A stretch of DNA of 22,881 nucleotides from NCBI GenBank assembly GCA_003565815.1, contig PXAS01000372.1, positions 1 through 22,881 on the forward strand, written 5' to 3'. The notes under the pieces are model-generated. The model searched no databases and was not told where the DNA came from. It saw only the letters and a list, made by a program, of their open reading frames with translations. Positions 1 to 7,783 of this stretch are shown here, piece by piece. Within the stretch, counting starts at the first letter, position 1; every line of letters begins with the position of its first letter. Source of the stretch: PVC group bacterium. Its GTDB lineage: Bacteria > Verrucomicrobiota > Kiritimatiellia > SS1-B-03-39 > UBA6053. Position numbers and translations under genes: made by a program.

Positions 1-156
1 CGGCCTGCGGATGGGAAGAAGTGTTGAACCCTGCGGATGCTTCGCCGGCCTGCGGATGGGAAGAAGTGTTGAACCCTGCGGATGCTTCGCCGGCCTGCGG
101 ATGGGAAGAAGTGTTGAACCCTGCGGATGCTTCGCCGGCCTGCGGATGGGAAGAAG
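1..156. repeat. 45-bp tandem direct repeat, about 3.5 copies, cut by the window edge
   Basis: Three exact 45-base units lie at 1-45, 46-90 and 91-135, followed by a partial copy to about 156. Each unit holds the decamer CCTGCGGATG twice (unit positions 4-13 and 30-39), separated by TTCGC and GAAGAA-type spacers. The left end of the array is outside the window. Because 45 is a multiple of three, the array is open in several frames and could be read as a 15-residue repeat, but the same sequence recurs inverted at 993-1021 beyond the neighbouring gene, so a dispersed non-coding element is more likely than a protein tail. Confidence 0.95.
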
Positions 157-165
157 GATTCTCTT

Positions 166-945
166 TCATAAAGCATGTGCCTGAAATGTTTTCTTGCCCG
201 AATTGATGGCGAGAGCATGGGGAAGCCCCAAATCCTTCATGAAGGATTTCGCTCTACGACGATTGAAATCATTATCTTCAAAAAGGCTGGTCATACAGAC
301 AACAATCTCCGAGTTGACGACCTGGCAATCCAGTTCTGATGTGCCCAGTCTGATTCCTTCATATGTCGTTGAGACACAGGGTCTGGCTACTACGCAAAGC
401 CCATCGGCTTTCAGTCGGTGGAGAAAAAGTTTGTTCACGATCTCTGAGCCATATCCAGTTAGATGATCTGAGAAATGTTTATCAATGACTTCCTTCAGGC
501 AAGTCATCGTTGAAGTGGGATTTTTCCAACATTCCCAATTTTGTTGAAATTCAGGGGTGTCATTTTTGCGAATAATTCGTTCAGCGATGACACGGTGCAG
601 ACCCATGTTCACAAGCAGGCCAATTTTACAATCGAGCAATTTAAGATAATTATGGATTTGCACCCAATCCTTGTCGCGAAAGCGTCGAGGGAGTGATTTT
701 AATTCAACAGGGATTCGGTCCCAAAGAATAAAATCAGGAATAAGCTCGTGTACCTTTACATTGTCCACCATCAGAGGGTAACACGGTTTACTGGTGAAGG
801 GTATACCCGCTTGCTTGAGCCATAACTTGAACGCCTGGTGGTAGGCTTCCTCGGATTTACCAAGGCCCACTTCGTTCTGAACATGAAAAAGCCCTCGGCG
901 GATCAAATAGGTTTTTTCTTCTTCTATAAGATTTTCATTATTCAT
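166..945 (-). CDS. GxxExxY family protein with a second, degenerate domain copy
   Basis: 259 aa. The N-terminal half matches the GxxExxY family, a small PD-(D/E)xK nuclease-like fold of unknown role often seen in PVC and related genomes. The signature GKSEEAY is at residues 29-35, the putative metal-binding Asp at 71 (IPDF), the ExK pair at 81-83 (VELK), and a Q-x3-Y motif at about 96-100. Family members are usually near 125 aa. The second half (about 166-259) aligns with the first, including LKADG against LKQAG, ARPC against SKPC and a similar helix order, but it has lost the ExK and the signature Glu and Tyr. I chose the start at 945 because GAGAGG lies 7 bases upstream; an in-frame ATG at 960 lacks such a site. 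A TGTAAT -10-like box at 984-989 (minus strand) may serve it. The gene sits between inverted copies of a repeat. The family call is firm; activity is unknown. Confidence 0.85.
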   Translation of the reverse strand: MNNENLIEEEKTYLIRRGLFHVQNEVGLGKSEEAYHQAFKLWLKQAGIPFTSKPCYPLMVDNVKVHELIPDFILWDRIPVELKSLPRRFRDKDWVQIHNYLKLLDCKIGLLVNMGLHRVIAERIIRKNDTPEFQQNWECWKNPTSTMTCLKEVIDKHFSDHLTGYGSEIVNKLFLHRLKADGLCVVARPCVSTTYEGIRLGTSELDCQVVNSEIVVCMTSLFEDNDFNRRRAKSFMKDLGLPHALAINSGKKTFQAHAL

Positions 946-992
946 CTTACAACCTCTCATTAAACATCCGCATGTATTTCTCCATTACACAA

Positions 993-1021
993 CATCCGCA
1001 GTCCGGCGAAGCATCCGCAGG
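993..1021 (-). repeat. Inverted copy of the left-edge repeat, abutting arsC
   Basis: Read on the minus strand, these 29 bases match the junction of two left-edge repeat units (unit positions 30-45 then 1-13) with one mismatch. The copy begins immediately after the arsC stop codon (1024-1022). A further 8-base fragment, TGCGGATG on the minus strand, lies at 965-972 just upstream of the GxxExxY gene. Together with the array at 1-156 this puts inverted repeat copies on both sides of that gene. Confidence 0.9.
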
Positions 1022-1453
1022 TCATATAACATTCTCAGGCAGTTTTTCGACAAACCACCGGATATCGTCCCGCACCCGGCGGTACGCATCGAGTTGTTCC
1101 TCTTCACCGGCACCTTTGGCGGCGAGTTCGCTGGCGAACCGCGGAGGGTCTTCAAAACTGTGATGAACCACCTTGCAATCGGCGGGAAACCAGGGGCAGG
1201 TTTCGTGGGCGTGGTTGCAGACGGTGACGATGACATCCAGCTTCACATCTTTGAATTCGTCGATATGTTGGGATTTTTGCCGGGAAATGTCCACGCCCGC
1301 TTCGGCCATGACTTTGACCGCGTTGGGATTTAGTCCGTGGGTTTCCACCCCGGCGCTGAACGCGTGGATGACGTCGCCTTTGAGATAACGCGTCCACCCC
1401 TCGGCCATTTGGCTGCGGCAGGAATTTCCGGTGCAGAGAAACAATAGGTTCAT
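1022..1453 (-). CDS. arsC: Arsenate reductase, low-molecular-weight phosphatase (thioredoxin-coupled) type
   Basis: 143 aa, the usual length. It reduces arsenate to arsenite in the cytoplasm. The phosphatase-type loop C-T-G-N-S-C-R is at residues 7-13, followed by SQMAEG. Redox cysteines at 79 and 86 (VTVC and ETCPWFP) fit the three-cysteine relay of thioredoxin-coupled ArsC, and the EDPP loop at 101-104 carries the expected general acid. The frame is open further upstream, but the family N-terminus (MNLLFLCTGNSCRS) and the end of arsR fix the start at 1453. Only 7 bases separate it from the arsR stop and there is no clear Shine-Dalgarno, so translational coupling with arsR is likely. No arsenite pump gene lies in the window. 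Confidence 0.92.
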   Translation of the reverse strand: MNLLFLCTGNSCRSQMAEGWTRYLKGDVIHAFSAGVETHGLNPNAVKVMAEAGVDISRQKSQHIDEFKDVKLDVIVTVCNHAHETCPWFPADCKVVHHSFEDPPRFASELAAKGAGEEEQLDAYRRVRDDIRWFVEKLPENVI

Positions 1454-1460
1454 GGGAGAC

Positions 1461-1808
1461 TCAATGGGTTGGGTTTCGTTGTTTGCGACAGAGATCGGAT
1501 GGATTTTGGACAAGAACGTCGGACAGGCGCTTTCGGTCCGCCCCGTCCAACCCCGGCTCCAACCAGGCACGGAGTTCAGGCGGAAAATCTTCGGTCAGGC
1601 TGAAATGCACCCAGCGTCCTTCCTTCTCGGCGTGGACCAGTCCGGCGTGCTGAAGCTGCTGCAAATGACGCGACACCGTGGCGCCGGTGACCCCCAACCA
1701 TTCGGTGATCTGGCAGGCGCACAGATCCGGGTGATGAAACAGCGCCAGGACCATCTTGAGACGGTTTCCATCGGAGAGCGCTTTGAGTTGTGCGAGCTTA
1801 ATATTCAT
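1461..1808 (-). CDS. arsR: ArsR/SmtB family metalloregulator
   Basis: 115 aa winged-helix repressor. The helix-turn-helix spans about residues 33-55 (QITEWLGVTGATVSRHLQQL). Just before and within its first helix is DLCACQ, with Cys30 and Cys32 matching the CxC arsenite/antimonite site of ArsR (ELCVCDL in classical members). Binding of As(III) there normally releases the repressor from DNA. It is the first gene of an arsR-arsC pair. The ATG at 1806-1808 lies inside an 18-base perfect palindrome that also covers the end of the promoter, so it very likely represses itself. There is no Shine-Dalgarno; the transcript probably begins within about 5 bases of the start codon. Confidence 0.92.
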   Translation of the reverse strand: MNIKLAQLKALSDGNRLKMVLALFHHPDLCACQITEWLGVTGATVSRHLQQLQHAGLVHAEKEGRWVHFSLTEDFPPELRAWLEPGLDGADRKRLSDVLVQNPSDLCRKQRNPTH

Positions 1809-1847
1809 GTTTAGCTAAACATGTAAATCTATTTTGAATGATGTCAA
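1806..1847 (-). promoter_or_regulatory. arsR promoter with 18-bp palindromic operator
   Basis: On the minus strand, TTGACA (1847-1842), a 16-base spacer and TACATG (1825-1820) form a candidate promoter. The perfect palindrome CATGTTTAGCTAAACATG occupies 1806-1823, covering the end of the -10 box, the predicted transcription start and the arsR ATG. A repressor bound here would block initiation. The operator assignment is inference from symmetry and position. Confidence 0.7.
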
Positions 1848-1941
1848 CTCCGTCCGGGATTTTTTTTTGCGCTCGGGCGTGTCCGCGCTCCGTGAAGACC
1901 GGCGAGATTTCCGAATAATTCCAATCCGCCCATTTATCTCC

Positions 1942-1969
1942 TTGAATTCGTTTGGATCAGGGCTATACA
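1942..1969 (+). promoter_or_regulatory. recA promoter
   Basis: TTGAAT (1942-1947), a 16-base spacer and TATACA (1964-1969). The transcript would carry a leader of roughly 30 bases with the recA Shine-Dalgarno. I see no classical LexA box (neither the CTGT-N8-ACAG nor the GAAC-type) in this region, so SOS control cannot be read from it. Confidence 0.55.
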
Positions 1970-2004
1970 CAAGGTCACAATCCACAACACCCAAGGAATT
2001 TCCC

Positions 2005-3045
2005 ATGGCGGCCAAATCGAAAAAAGAAGACGGTAAAAACAGCAGCAACCTCGACAGCGTCATCGCGCAAATCACCAAGCAATTTGGAGAAGGCTCCATC
2101 ATGAAGCTCGGGGAGGAGGAACAGCGCAACCGTGAAATTCCCAGTATCTCCACGGGGGCGTTCACGTTGAATCTCGCTTTGGGCGTGGGCGGGGTGCCCC
2201 GAGGAAGGGTGGTGGAAATTTACGGTCCCGAGTCGTCGGGGAAAACCACATTGATGTTGCATATCGTGGCCAATGCCCAAAAGGCGGGCGGTACTTGCGC
2301 TTTCATCGATACGGAACACGCTTTGGACCCCTCGTATGCCAACCGGATCGGGGTCGATTTGGAAAGTCTGCTCGTCTCCCAACCGGATTCGGGGGAAGAG
2401 GCCTTGAACATTTGCGAGGCCTTGGTCCGCTCCGGGGAACTGGACGTGGTGGTGCTCGATTCGGTGGCGGCGTTGGCCCCCAAGGCGGAACTGGAAGGGG
2501 AAATGGGGCAAAGCCACGTGGGTCTGCAGGCCCGCTTGATGTCCCAGGCGCTCCGCAAACTCACCGCGCATATCAGCAAATCCAAAACCTCGGTGATTTT
2601 CACCAACCAAATCCGCGAAAAAGTCGGGGTGATGTTCGGCAGCCCCGAAACCACGCCCGGTGGGCGCGCGCTGAAATTCTACGCCTCGGTCCGCATGGAC
2701 ATCCGGCGAATTTCCACCATCAAGGATTCCTCTGGAACCGCAGTCGGCAGCCGTGCGCGGGTCAAAGTGGTGAAAAACAAGGTCGCCCCGCCCTTCACCG
2801 AAGCGGAATTCGACATTCTCTACGCGGAAGGCATCAGTTGGGAAGGTTCGATACTGGACGCCGCCATTGATCACGGTCTCGTGGAAAAACGGGGGTCCTG
2901 GCTCTCCATGGACGGCAAGCAACTGGGTCAGGGCCGGGACGCCGCCCGAGATCTCATGCGAGGCAATGAAGAGATGCAACAGGAACTCATCGATAAAATC
3001 GTCGCGAAAATCGAAGAGAAACGGGCCGCCGGCGCCAAGAAGTAG
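2005..3045 (+). CDS. recA: Recombinase RecA
   Basis: 346 aa, full length. RecA forms filaments on single-stranded DNA, drives strand exchange and triggers LexA-type self-cleavage. The Walker A motif GPESSGKTT is at residues 74-82, Walker B VVVLDSVAAL at about 148-157, and the mobile DNA-binding loop region with FTNQIREKVGVMFGSPETT is intact. The C-terminal tail is short and basic (EKRAAGAKK) rather than strongly acidic as in E. coli. The ORF is open upstream, but MAAKSKKE is a typical RecA N-terminus and AAGGA lies 7 bases before this ATG. The flavoprotein gene follows almost at once on the same strand. Confidence 0.98.
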   Translation: MAAKSKKEDGKNSSNLDSVIAQITKQFGEGSIMKLGEEEQRNREIPSISTGAFTLNLALGVGGVPRGRVVEIYGPESSGKTTLMLHIVANAQKAGGTCAFIDTEHALDPSYANRIGVDLESLLVSQPDSGEEALNICEALVRSGELDVVVLDSVAALAPKAELEGEMGQSHVGLQARLMSQALRKLTAHISKSKTSVIFTNQIREKVGVMFGSPETTPGGRALKFYASVRMDIRRISTIKDSSGTAVGSRARVKVVKNKVAPPFTEAEFDILYAEGISWEGSILDAAIDHGLVEKRGSWLSMDGKQLGQGRDAARDLMRGNEEMQQELIDKIVAKIEEKRAAGAKK

Positions 3046-3066
3046 GCGTTGCGCCCAACGCCCGAC

Positions 3067-4317
3067 ATGCATCCCTCCCCGAACCCGCCTTCCGTTGACC
3101 TTGCCGTGGCCGGCGGCGGCGCGGCGGGCTTTTTTGCGGCCCTGCGCGCCAAAAGCGCTTCTCTGGAATCGCGGGTGGTGATTCTGGAAAAATCCCGCGA
3201 GTTCCTGGCCAAGGTGGCCATTTCCGGAGGCGGGCGTTGCAATGTCACCCATCACTGCTTCGACCCCGCCCGGCTCATCCGGTTTTACCCCCGGGGCGGA
3301 AAGGAGTTGCGCGGGGCCTTTCACCGTTTCCAACCGGCGGACACCATGGAGTGGTTTTCCTCCCGGGGCGTGGCCCTGAAAGTGGAGGCGGATGGGCGGG
3401 TCTTTCCCGTCAGCGACAACTCGGCGGATATCATCAACGCCCTGCTCGCGGAAGCGGATGCGCTGGGCGTAAAGCGAAATCCCCTGCGGGGCATTCAGTC
3501 CGCCCGTCCCGCGGAAGACGGGTTTGTACTGACGCTCACGGATGACAGCACGTTGCACTGCCGCGCCCTGGTGCTGGCCACGGGCGGAAACCGGGGAAGC
3601 GGCGGACTGGAGGTGGCCAAAAATCTGGGCCACACCATTCTGGATCCCGTACCGTCTCTATTCAGTTTTCACGTGCGCTCGCCGATCCTCGAAGAACTCG
3701 CGGGCATCACCGTCGATCCCGTGGAGGTTCGGATTCCAGCCTTGGCCGCCCGCGAATCCGGGTCCATGCTCATCACCCACAAGGGTCTCAGCGGCCCGGC
3801 CATCCTCAAACTTTCCGCGTGGCAGGCACGGGCGCTCGCGGAAAAATCCGACCAAGTGGCGTTGGAGGTCAATTGGCTGGGTTCCGCCAAGGAGCGGGAA
3901 GTCCATGACGAAATGGATCGGTTGCGGCGCGATCAGGGCGGACGTTTCATTTCCCGCACGCCCATGGGGGGGCTGCCCCGCCGATTGTGGGAACGTCTGG
4001 TCCAACTGTCCGGCATTTCGGAAGCCACCACCTGGGCAAGACTTCCCGCGCCCCAACGCGACGCGCTGGCCACGTTCCTTGTTTGCAGCCGCCTCCCCAT
4101 GCGCGGCAAAACCATGAACAAAGAGGAATTCGTGACCTGCGGCGGGGTTTCTTTGAAAGAAATCAACATGAAAACATTCGCCAGCCGCCTTCATCCGGGG
4201 CTGTTTTTCGCGGGAGAGATTCTGGACATCGACGGGGTCACCGGCGGATTCAATTTCCAAGCCGCTTGGACGGGTGGATTTCTCGCCGGAAACGCCGCCG
4301 GGGAATATTTGGGTTAG
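3067..4317 (+). CDS. HI0933/YhiN-family FAD-dependent oxidoreductase
   Basis: 416 aa from the ATG at 3067. The N-terminal dinucleotide-binding motif GGGAAG is at residues 16-21, the family signature SGGGRCNVT at 53-61, and the C-terminal FAD motif GEILDIDGVTGGFNFQAAW from about 383. Members are flavoproteins; the relative BaiN acts on bile-acid intermediates, but the general substrate is unknown. A TTG at 3049 would extend the protein by six residues and bring it within 3 bases of the recA stop; neither start has a good ribosome site. The gene is probably co-transcribed with recA. Its TAG stop (4315-4317) overlaps the TAA stop of the convergent dehydrogenase gene. Confidence 0.9.
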   Translation: MHPSPNPPSVDLAVAGGGAAGFFAALRAKSASLESRVVILEKSREFLAKVAISGGGRCNVTHHCFDPARLIRFYPRGGKELRGAFHRFQPADTMEWFSSRGVALKVEADGRVFPVSDNSADIINALLAEADALGVKRNPLRGIQSARPAEDGFVLTLTDDSTLHCRALVLATGGNRGSGGLEVAKNLGHTILDPVPSLFSFHVRSPILEELAGITVDPVEVRIPALAARESGSMLITHKGLSGPAILKLSAWQARALAEKSDQVALEVNWLGSAKEREVHDEMDRLRRDQGGRFISRTPMGGLPRRLWERLVQLSGISEATTWARLPAPQRDALATFLVCSRLPMRGKTMNKEEFVTCGGVSLKEINMKTFASRLHPGLFFAGEILDIDGVTGGFNFQAAWTGGFLAGNAAGEYLG

Positions 4318-5723
4318 GGGAAAATGCCGTGGTGGGTGTAGCTTTCGGCCACACGCTCGATGGCCATCAAAAAGGCGGCGGTGCGCAGGTCGGGGAGTTC
4401 GCGTTGCAACCAGAAGTCGTGAATTTGATTGTAAGAGCGGGTCATGGTTTGCTCCAGCGCCGCAATGACCAAACGCAATTCGTCGGGACCATTCACCAAG
4501 TGGCTCCGCTGAGACTCGGGCAGTTTTTGACCCGTCAGGGTTTCCATGGCGGAGACCATTTCCCGGTTGTTGAGTTCTTCGTGACGGGAAATCATGCGGT
4601 CGAAGCTCACGCCCGCACGGTTCTTCAACCACTCGAAATACGAAACCGTGACCCCACCCGCATTGAGAAACAGGTCCGGCAAGACCAAAATGCCGCGCTC
4701 CCGCAGTATGGCGTCCCCGGCCTGATCCACGGGACCGTTCGCGGCTTCGGCCACGATTTTCGCCTGAATGCGGGGCGCGTTTTCAGCGGTGATCTGGTTC
4801 TCCAACGCGGCGGGGATGAGAATTTCACACGGCATTTCCATGACTTCGGCCCGGTCGACGTTTTTCGCACCGGGAAAGTCGAGAATCGACCCGGTTTCCT
4901 GCCGATGGGCCAGCAAGGCGACCACATCCAAGCCGTCGGGATTGTAAATGCCGCCCTCCTGTTCCGAGATCCCCACGATCAGCGCCCCGCCGTCATTTTG
5001 CAAATGCTTGACGGCATGAAATCCAACTTTACCGAGCCCCTGTAGGATCACCCGTTTTCCGGACAGACCCGGTTCGAGGCCCAACAGTTTCGGCACGTCT
5101 GTGCTCTCCATCGCACTGCGCAAGCCGAAATACACCCCCTGGCCGGTTGCCTGGGTGCGCCCGGGAATTCCCTGCATCCCCAACGGTTTTCCGGTCACAC
5201 AGGCATAGATGTTGGGTTCGTTCATGCGGATATTTTTGTAAGTGTCCACAATCCAACCCATCTCCTGCTCTCCGGTGCCGTAATCGGGCGCGGGCACATC
5301 GATGTCGGGTCCGATGAAGTTTTTCCGGATCAACTCGGCGGTGTAGCGGCGGGTGACCCGTTCGCGAAAGCCTTCGCTTTCACTGCGGGGGCTGATCTTC
5401 ACGCCGCCCTTGGCGCCCCCGAACGGCACCCCGACCAGCGCGCATTTGTAGGTCATCAAAGCCGCCAGAGCCACGGTTTCGTTCAGGCTGACCATGCGGC
5501 TGAAGCGGATGCCGCCCTTGGTGGGCAAGCGGTGATAGCTGTGCTCGGCGCGAAAGGCCTCCACCACCCGGATGGAACCGTCGTCCGCCCTCACCGGAAA
5601 CTGCATGCGGTATATGGCATTGCAATTTTTCACCTGCTTCAATGTACCCGCATCATATTTCGAATGCTTCGCGGCTCGATCAAAGTACGCACAGACACTA
5701 TCGTAAAAAACACCTTTGGACAT
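4314..5723 (-). CDS. Glu/Leu/Phe/Val dehydrogenase (NAD(P)-glutamate dehydrogenase family)
   Basis: 469 aa, slightly longer than the usual 410-450. It catalyses reversible oxidative deamination of an amino acid, most likely glutamate to 2-oxoglutarate plus ammonia. The substrate and catalytic region is intact: KGGIRFS (69-75), the catalytic lysine in PFGGAKGGV (Lys105), and the catalytic Asp in DVPAPDYGT (Asp147). The Rossmann motif GLGKVG is at 229-234. Substrate preference within the family cannot be decided by eye. There is no clear Shine-Dalgarno at the expected distance; instead a promoter-like -10 box ends 6 bases before the ATG, suggesting a leaderless transcript. Confidence 0.93.
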   Translation of the reverse strand: MSKGVFYDSVCAYFDRAAKHSKYDAGTLKQVKNCNAIYRMQFPVRADDGSIRVVEAFRAEHSYHRLPTKGGIRFSRMVSLNETVALAALMTYKCALVGVPFGGAKGGVKISPRSESEGFRERVTRRYTAELIRKNFIGPDIDVPAPDYGTGEQEMGWIVDTYKNIRMNEPNIYACVTGKPLGMQGIPGRTQATGQGVYFGLRSAMESTDVPKLLGLEPGLSGKRVILQGLGKVGFHAVKHLQNDGGALIVGISEQEGGIYNPDGLDVVALLAHRQETGSILDFPGAKNVDRAEVMEMPCEILIPAALENQITAENAPRIQAKIVAEAANGPVDQAGDAILRERGILVLPDLFLNAGGVTVSYFEWLKNRAGVSFDRMISRHEELNNREMVSAMETLTGQKLPESQRSHLVNGPDELRLVIAALEQTMTRSYNQIHDFWLQRELPDLRTAAFLMAIERVAESYTHHGIFP

Positions 5724-5729
5724 GGTGTG

Positions 5730-5757
5730 AGCCTACCCCTCAATCCACGTTTGGCAA
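5730..5757 (-). promoter_or_regulatory. Dehydrogenase promoter, probably leaderless
   Basis: Minus strand TTGCCA (5757-5752), a 16-base spacer and TAGGCT (5735-5730), then 6 bases to the ATG at 5723. The -35 matches the consensus at five of six bases and the -10 at three. It fills most of the 54-base gap after the upstream gene. Confidence 0.5.
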
Positions 5758-5777
5758 CCATGGAGTCCAAGAAATCT

Positions 5778-7766
5778 TCACATCCGGGTCGCGCCCCAAC
5801 TGCGTTGCACATAACCGGTCACTTCCGTGATGTCTTCGGCGGAGACCCCGCCGGGGTCTCCGGATTCCAGGGGATCGCAGTGGAAAATATACAGTCGGGA
5901 GGCAAAAAGCTTGAAAGGCAGGGAGGCTTCGCCGGATCGCTCCCCTTTTCCGGCGGTGCTTACCAAAAGCCCGTCCCCCCAATCTTGTCCGCTGTCGTTG
6001 TTGGGGTTGAAAAAATACACCCGCATCTCGTTGTCGGGATCGAGGGCCACCCGCTGAATGGTGATTGCATGCCAGCCGATGAAACGCGCGGCGCTGTCGG
6101 TGATGGCCACGCCGGCGGGCTGGGGGTGAATCAGCGGCTGGTTGCCATTGTAATACGGATGATAGGCGGCGTGGAAATCCCGCAGGAAGGTTTCCAATTC
6201 GACGATGCGTCCGGTGGGGACATCGACGTTGATCCGAAATCCGCGCCCCGTCCACCATCCGTGGAATTCGGGGTTTACCCATCGGTGCGGATCGCCGGGC
6301 CGCCCCTGGCATCGTCGAATCATTTCCGCATAGATGCGGTCCAAATGAGGGACCACCAAGAGCGAAACCGGATCCAGATCCATGGGCACCTGCACGGCCA
6401 CGCCGCCCATGCTTTCTTTCGAGGAGATGGGCTGTCCCTCGAAATGCATGAGAATTTCATCGTCCCGTCCGGCCCAGGCCACCATCTGCAGGAGGTAATC
6501 GGGGTCGTTATGGGCCCACATGGACAATGCCCGTGCGGATTGGCAGGTGGGGTTGTTGCCCTGCCCCCCGCCCAGCGGGAGCCCCAACATGCATAGCACC
6601 CCGGCCAACAAACGGTTTCGGGGCGGCACCGCATCCCCGAAAACCAAACGCAGACGGGCTCGGGACGCCTCGGAGAGCCTCAGGGTGATTTGCCGCCACA
6701 GGGCGGGCGCCATGGCCGGTTGATACAGGATGCCCCGCTCCAATAACAGGGCGAGCCCCAGGATGGCTTGCGGGGTGTCGGGATGTATGGCCTCGTCGAT
6801 CAGCGCCAGGGCCAATTGACGATAACACAACATGCAATCCCGTCCGGTGGACGACAATCCCATGGCTTCCGCGAGCAAGGCTTCGGCATGGGTTTTCAAG
6901 TGATCCATCAACACGGCATGATAAGGAGACACCAAGCCCGTATCGTGCATGGCCCGGGCAAAGCCGGTGGCCTCCGCCCGCAAGGCAACCGCATCCATGG
7001 ATTGCAAACGATCCCGATACACCTCCAACCCGGGGTCCTCGCGACAGGCCTGGGTGGGACCAAACAAACTGCTGATCAAGCGCTCCGCCCCCTGCCCGCT
7101 GTTCCCGAGATCGATGTCGGGACGATTTCGACAAATGGAAATTTGCGTGACCATTTGCCGAATGGCATCCACTTGGATGGGACGCTGCCGCAAAACGCGC
7201 CAGATTTCATCAATCAGTTGATCGATGATGTGTTCGTAGCCGATGCGTTCGGCCAAATAGGCGAAGAGGATGCGGGGCACTTGGGCCAGCCGCCCCTGGG
7301 TTTCCCGTTCGGCTTCACTGGGGGGCATGAACAAAAAGGCCAAATTCATGGCCAAGACCTGGGCAAGATGGTGGTGGGCCTGCTCGGCGGAAATCCGGTG
7401 ATGTAAAACTTGTTCCGTGGCCACGGGCAACAAACGCAATGCGCTCAGCGTCTCCAGCATGACCGTGTCCGCCACGGTACTGGTCAAGGATCCGGCGCTT
7501 AAACTCGGTTGCAAGGTCTCCGGGCTGGCCCAGTCCGTGCCTTCGAAAACCCCGGCGGCATCCATGCGCGAGGCCCTTGCTTCCAAGGCCGCGCAACCGC
7601 CCTCGGCCATGATCACCCGCCGGGAAATGTCGAGCAAACGGTGCGCGTGTCCCGCCTTGGCAAAAGCGGAGGCTTCTTCCAATTGCCGGAGCGCCTCGTC
7701 GAGTTTGCTCAACAAGGTTTCCGGAGGACTCCCCGTTTTGGGGGCTTCGCTTTGCAGGGGCTTCAT
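5778..7766 (-). CDS. Unrecognised 662-aa protein with a papain-like Gln/Cys/His/Asn arrangement
   Basis: I do not recognise the family. Residues 1-380 look mainly helical, with many Leu/Ala/Arg heptad-like runs. From about 395 the character changes. GQGNNPTCQSARALSMWA places Gln402 six positions before Cys408, the same spacing as Gln19 and Cys25 of papain. RFIGWHAITIQRVALD gives His566, and MRVYFFNPNN gives Asn587, followed by a DWGDG segment resembling the papain GWGENG turn. That order fits a papain-fold cysteine peptidase, amidase or transglutaminase. There is no signal peptide or membrane segment, so it is probably cytoplasmic. The start at 7766 follows GGAG by about 10 bases; the open frame further upstream overlaps the ATP-grasp gene and is discounted. 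It is the last gene of the marR operon, 17 bases after the ATP-grasp gene. The coding call is firm; the function is inference. Confidence 0.85.
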   Translation of the reverse strand: MKPLQSEAPKTGSPPETLLSKLDEALRQLEEASAFAKAGHAHRLLDISRRVIMAEGGCAALEARASRMDAAGVFEGTDWASPETLQPSLSAGSLTSTVADTVMLETLSALRLLPVATEQVLHHRISAEQAHHHLAQVLAMNLAFLFMPPSEAERETQGRLAQVPRILFAYLAERIGYEHIIDQLIDEIWRVLRQRPIQVDAIRQMVTQISICRNRPDIDLGNSGQGAERLISSLFGPTQACREDPGLEVYRDRLQSMDAVALRAEATGFARAMHDTGLVSPYHAVLMDHLKTHAEALLAEAMGLSSTGRDCMLCYRQLALALIDEAIHPDTPQAILGLALLLERGILYQPAMAPALWRQITLRLSEASRARLRLVFGDAVPPRNRLLAGVLCMLGLPLGGGQGNNPTCQSARALSMWAHNDPDYLLQMVAWAGRDDEILMHFEGQPISSKESMGGVAVQVPMDLDPVSLLVVPHLDRIYAEMIRRCQGRPGDPHRWVNPEFHGWWTGRGFRINVDVPTGRIVELETFLRDFHAAYHPYYNGNQPLIHPQPAGVAITDSAARFIGWHAITIQRVALDPDNEMRVYFFNPNNDSGQDWGDGLLVSTAGKGERSGEASLPFKLFASRLYIFHCDPLESGDPGGVSAEDITEVTGYVQRSWGATRM

Positions 7767-7783
7767 GGGGGATCCGACTCCGG

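Noticed and set aside
21..206. An open frame through the left repeat array encoding a 15-residue repeat (LNPADASPACGWEE-type) and a short tail
   Set aside because: The frame is open because the 45-base unit is a multiple of three. The same sequence occurs inverted and non-coding at 993-1021, and the frame overlaps the end of the GxxExxY gene. It could only be coding if a long upstream gene entered from outside the window.
1948..2004. A LexA/SOS box upstream of recA
   Set aside because: No palindrome of the known LexA types is present; SOS operators in this lineage may differ and cannot be inferred from one promoter.
1975..3633. A 552-codon open frame on the minus strand opposite recA
   Set aside because: It is the antisense shadow of recA and the flavoprotein gene, both of which have full motif support; its product is a Gly/His/Arg/Phe-rich translation with no domain.
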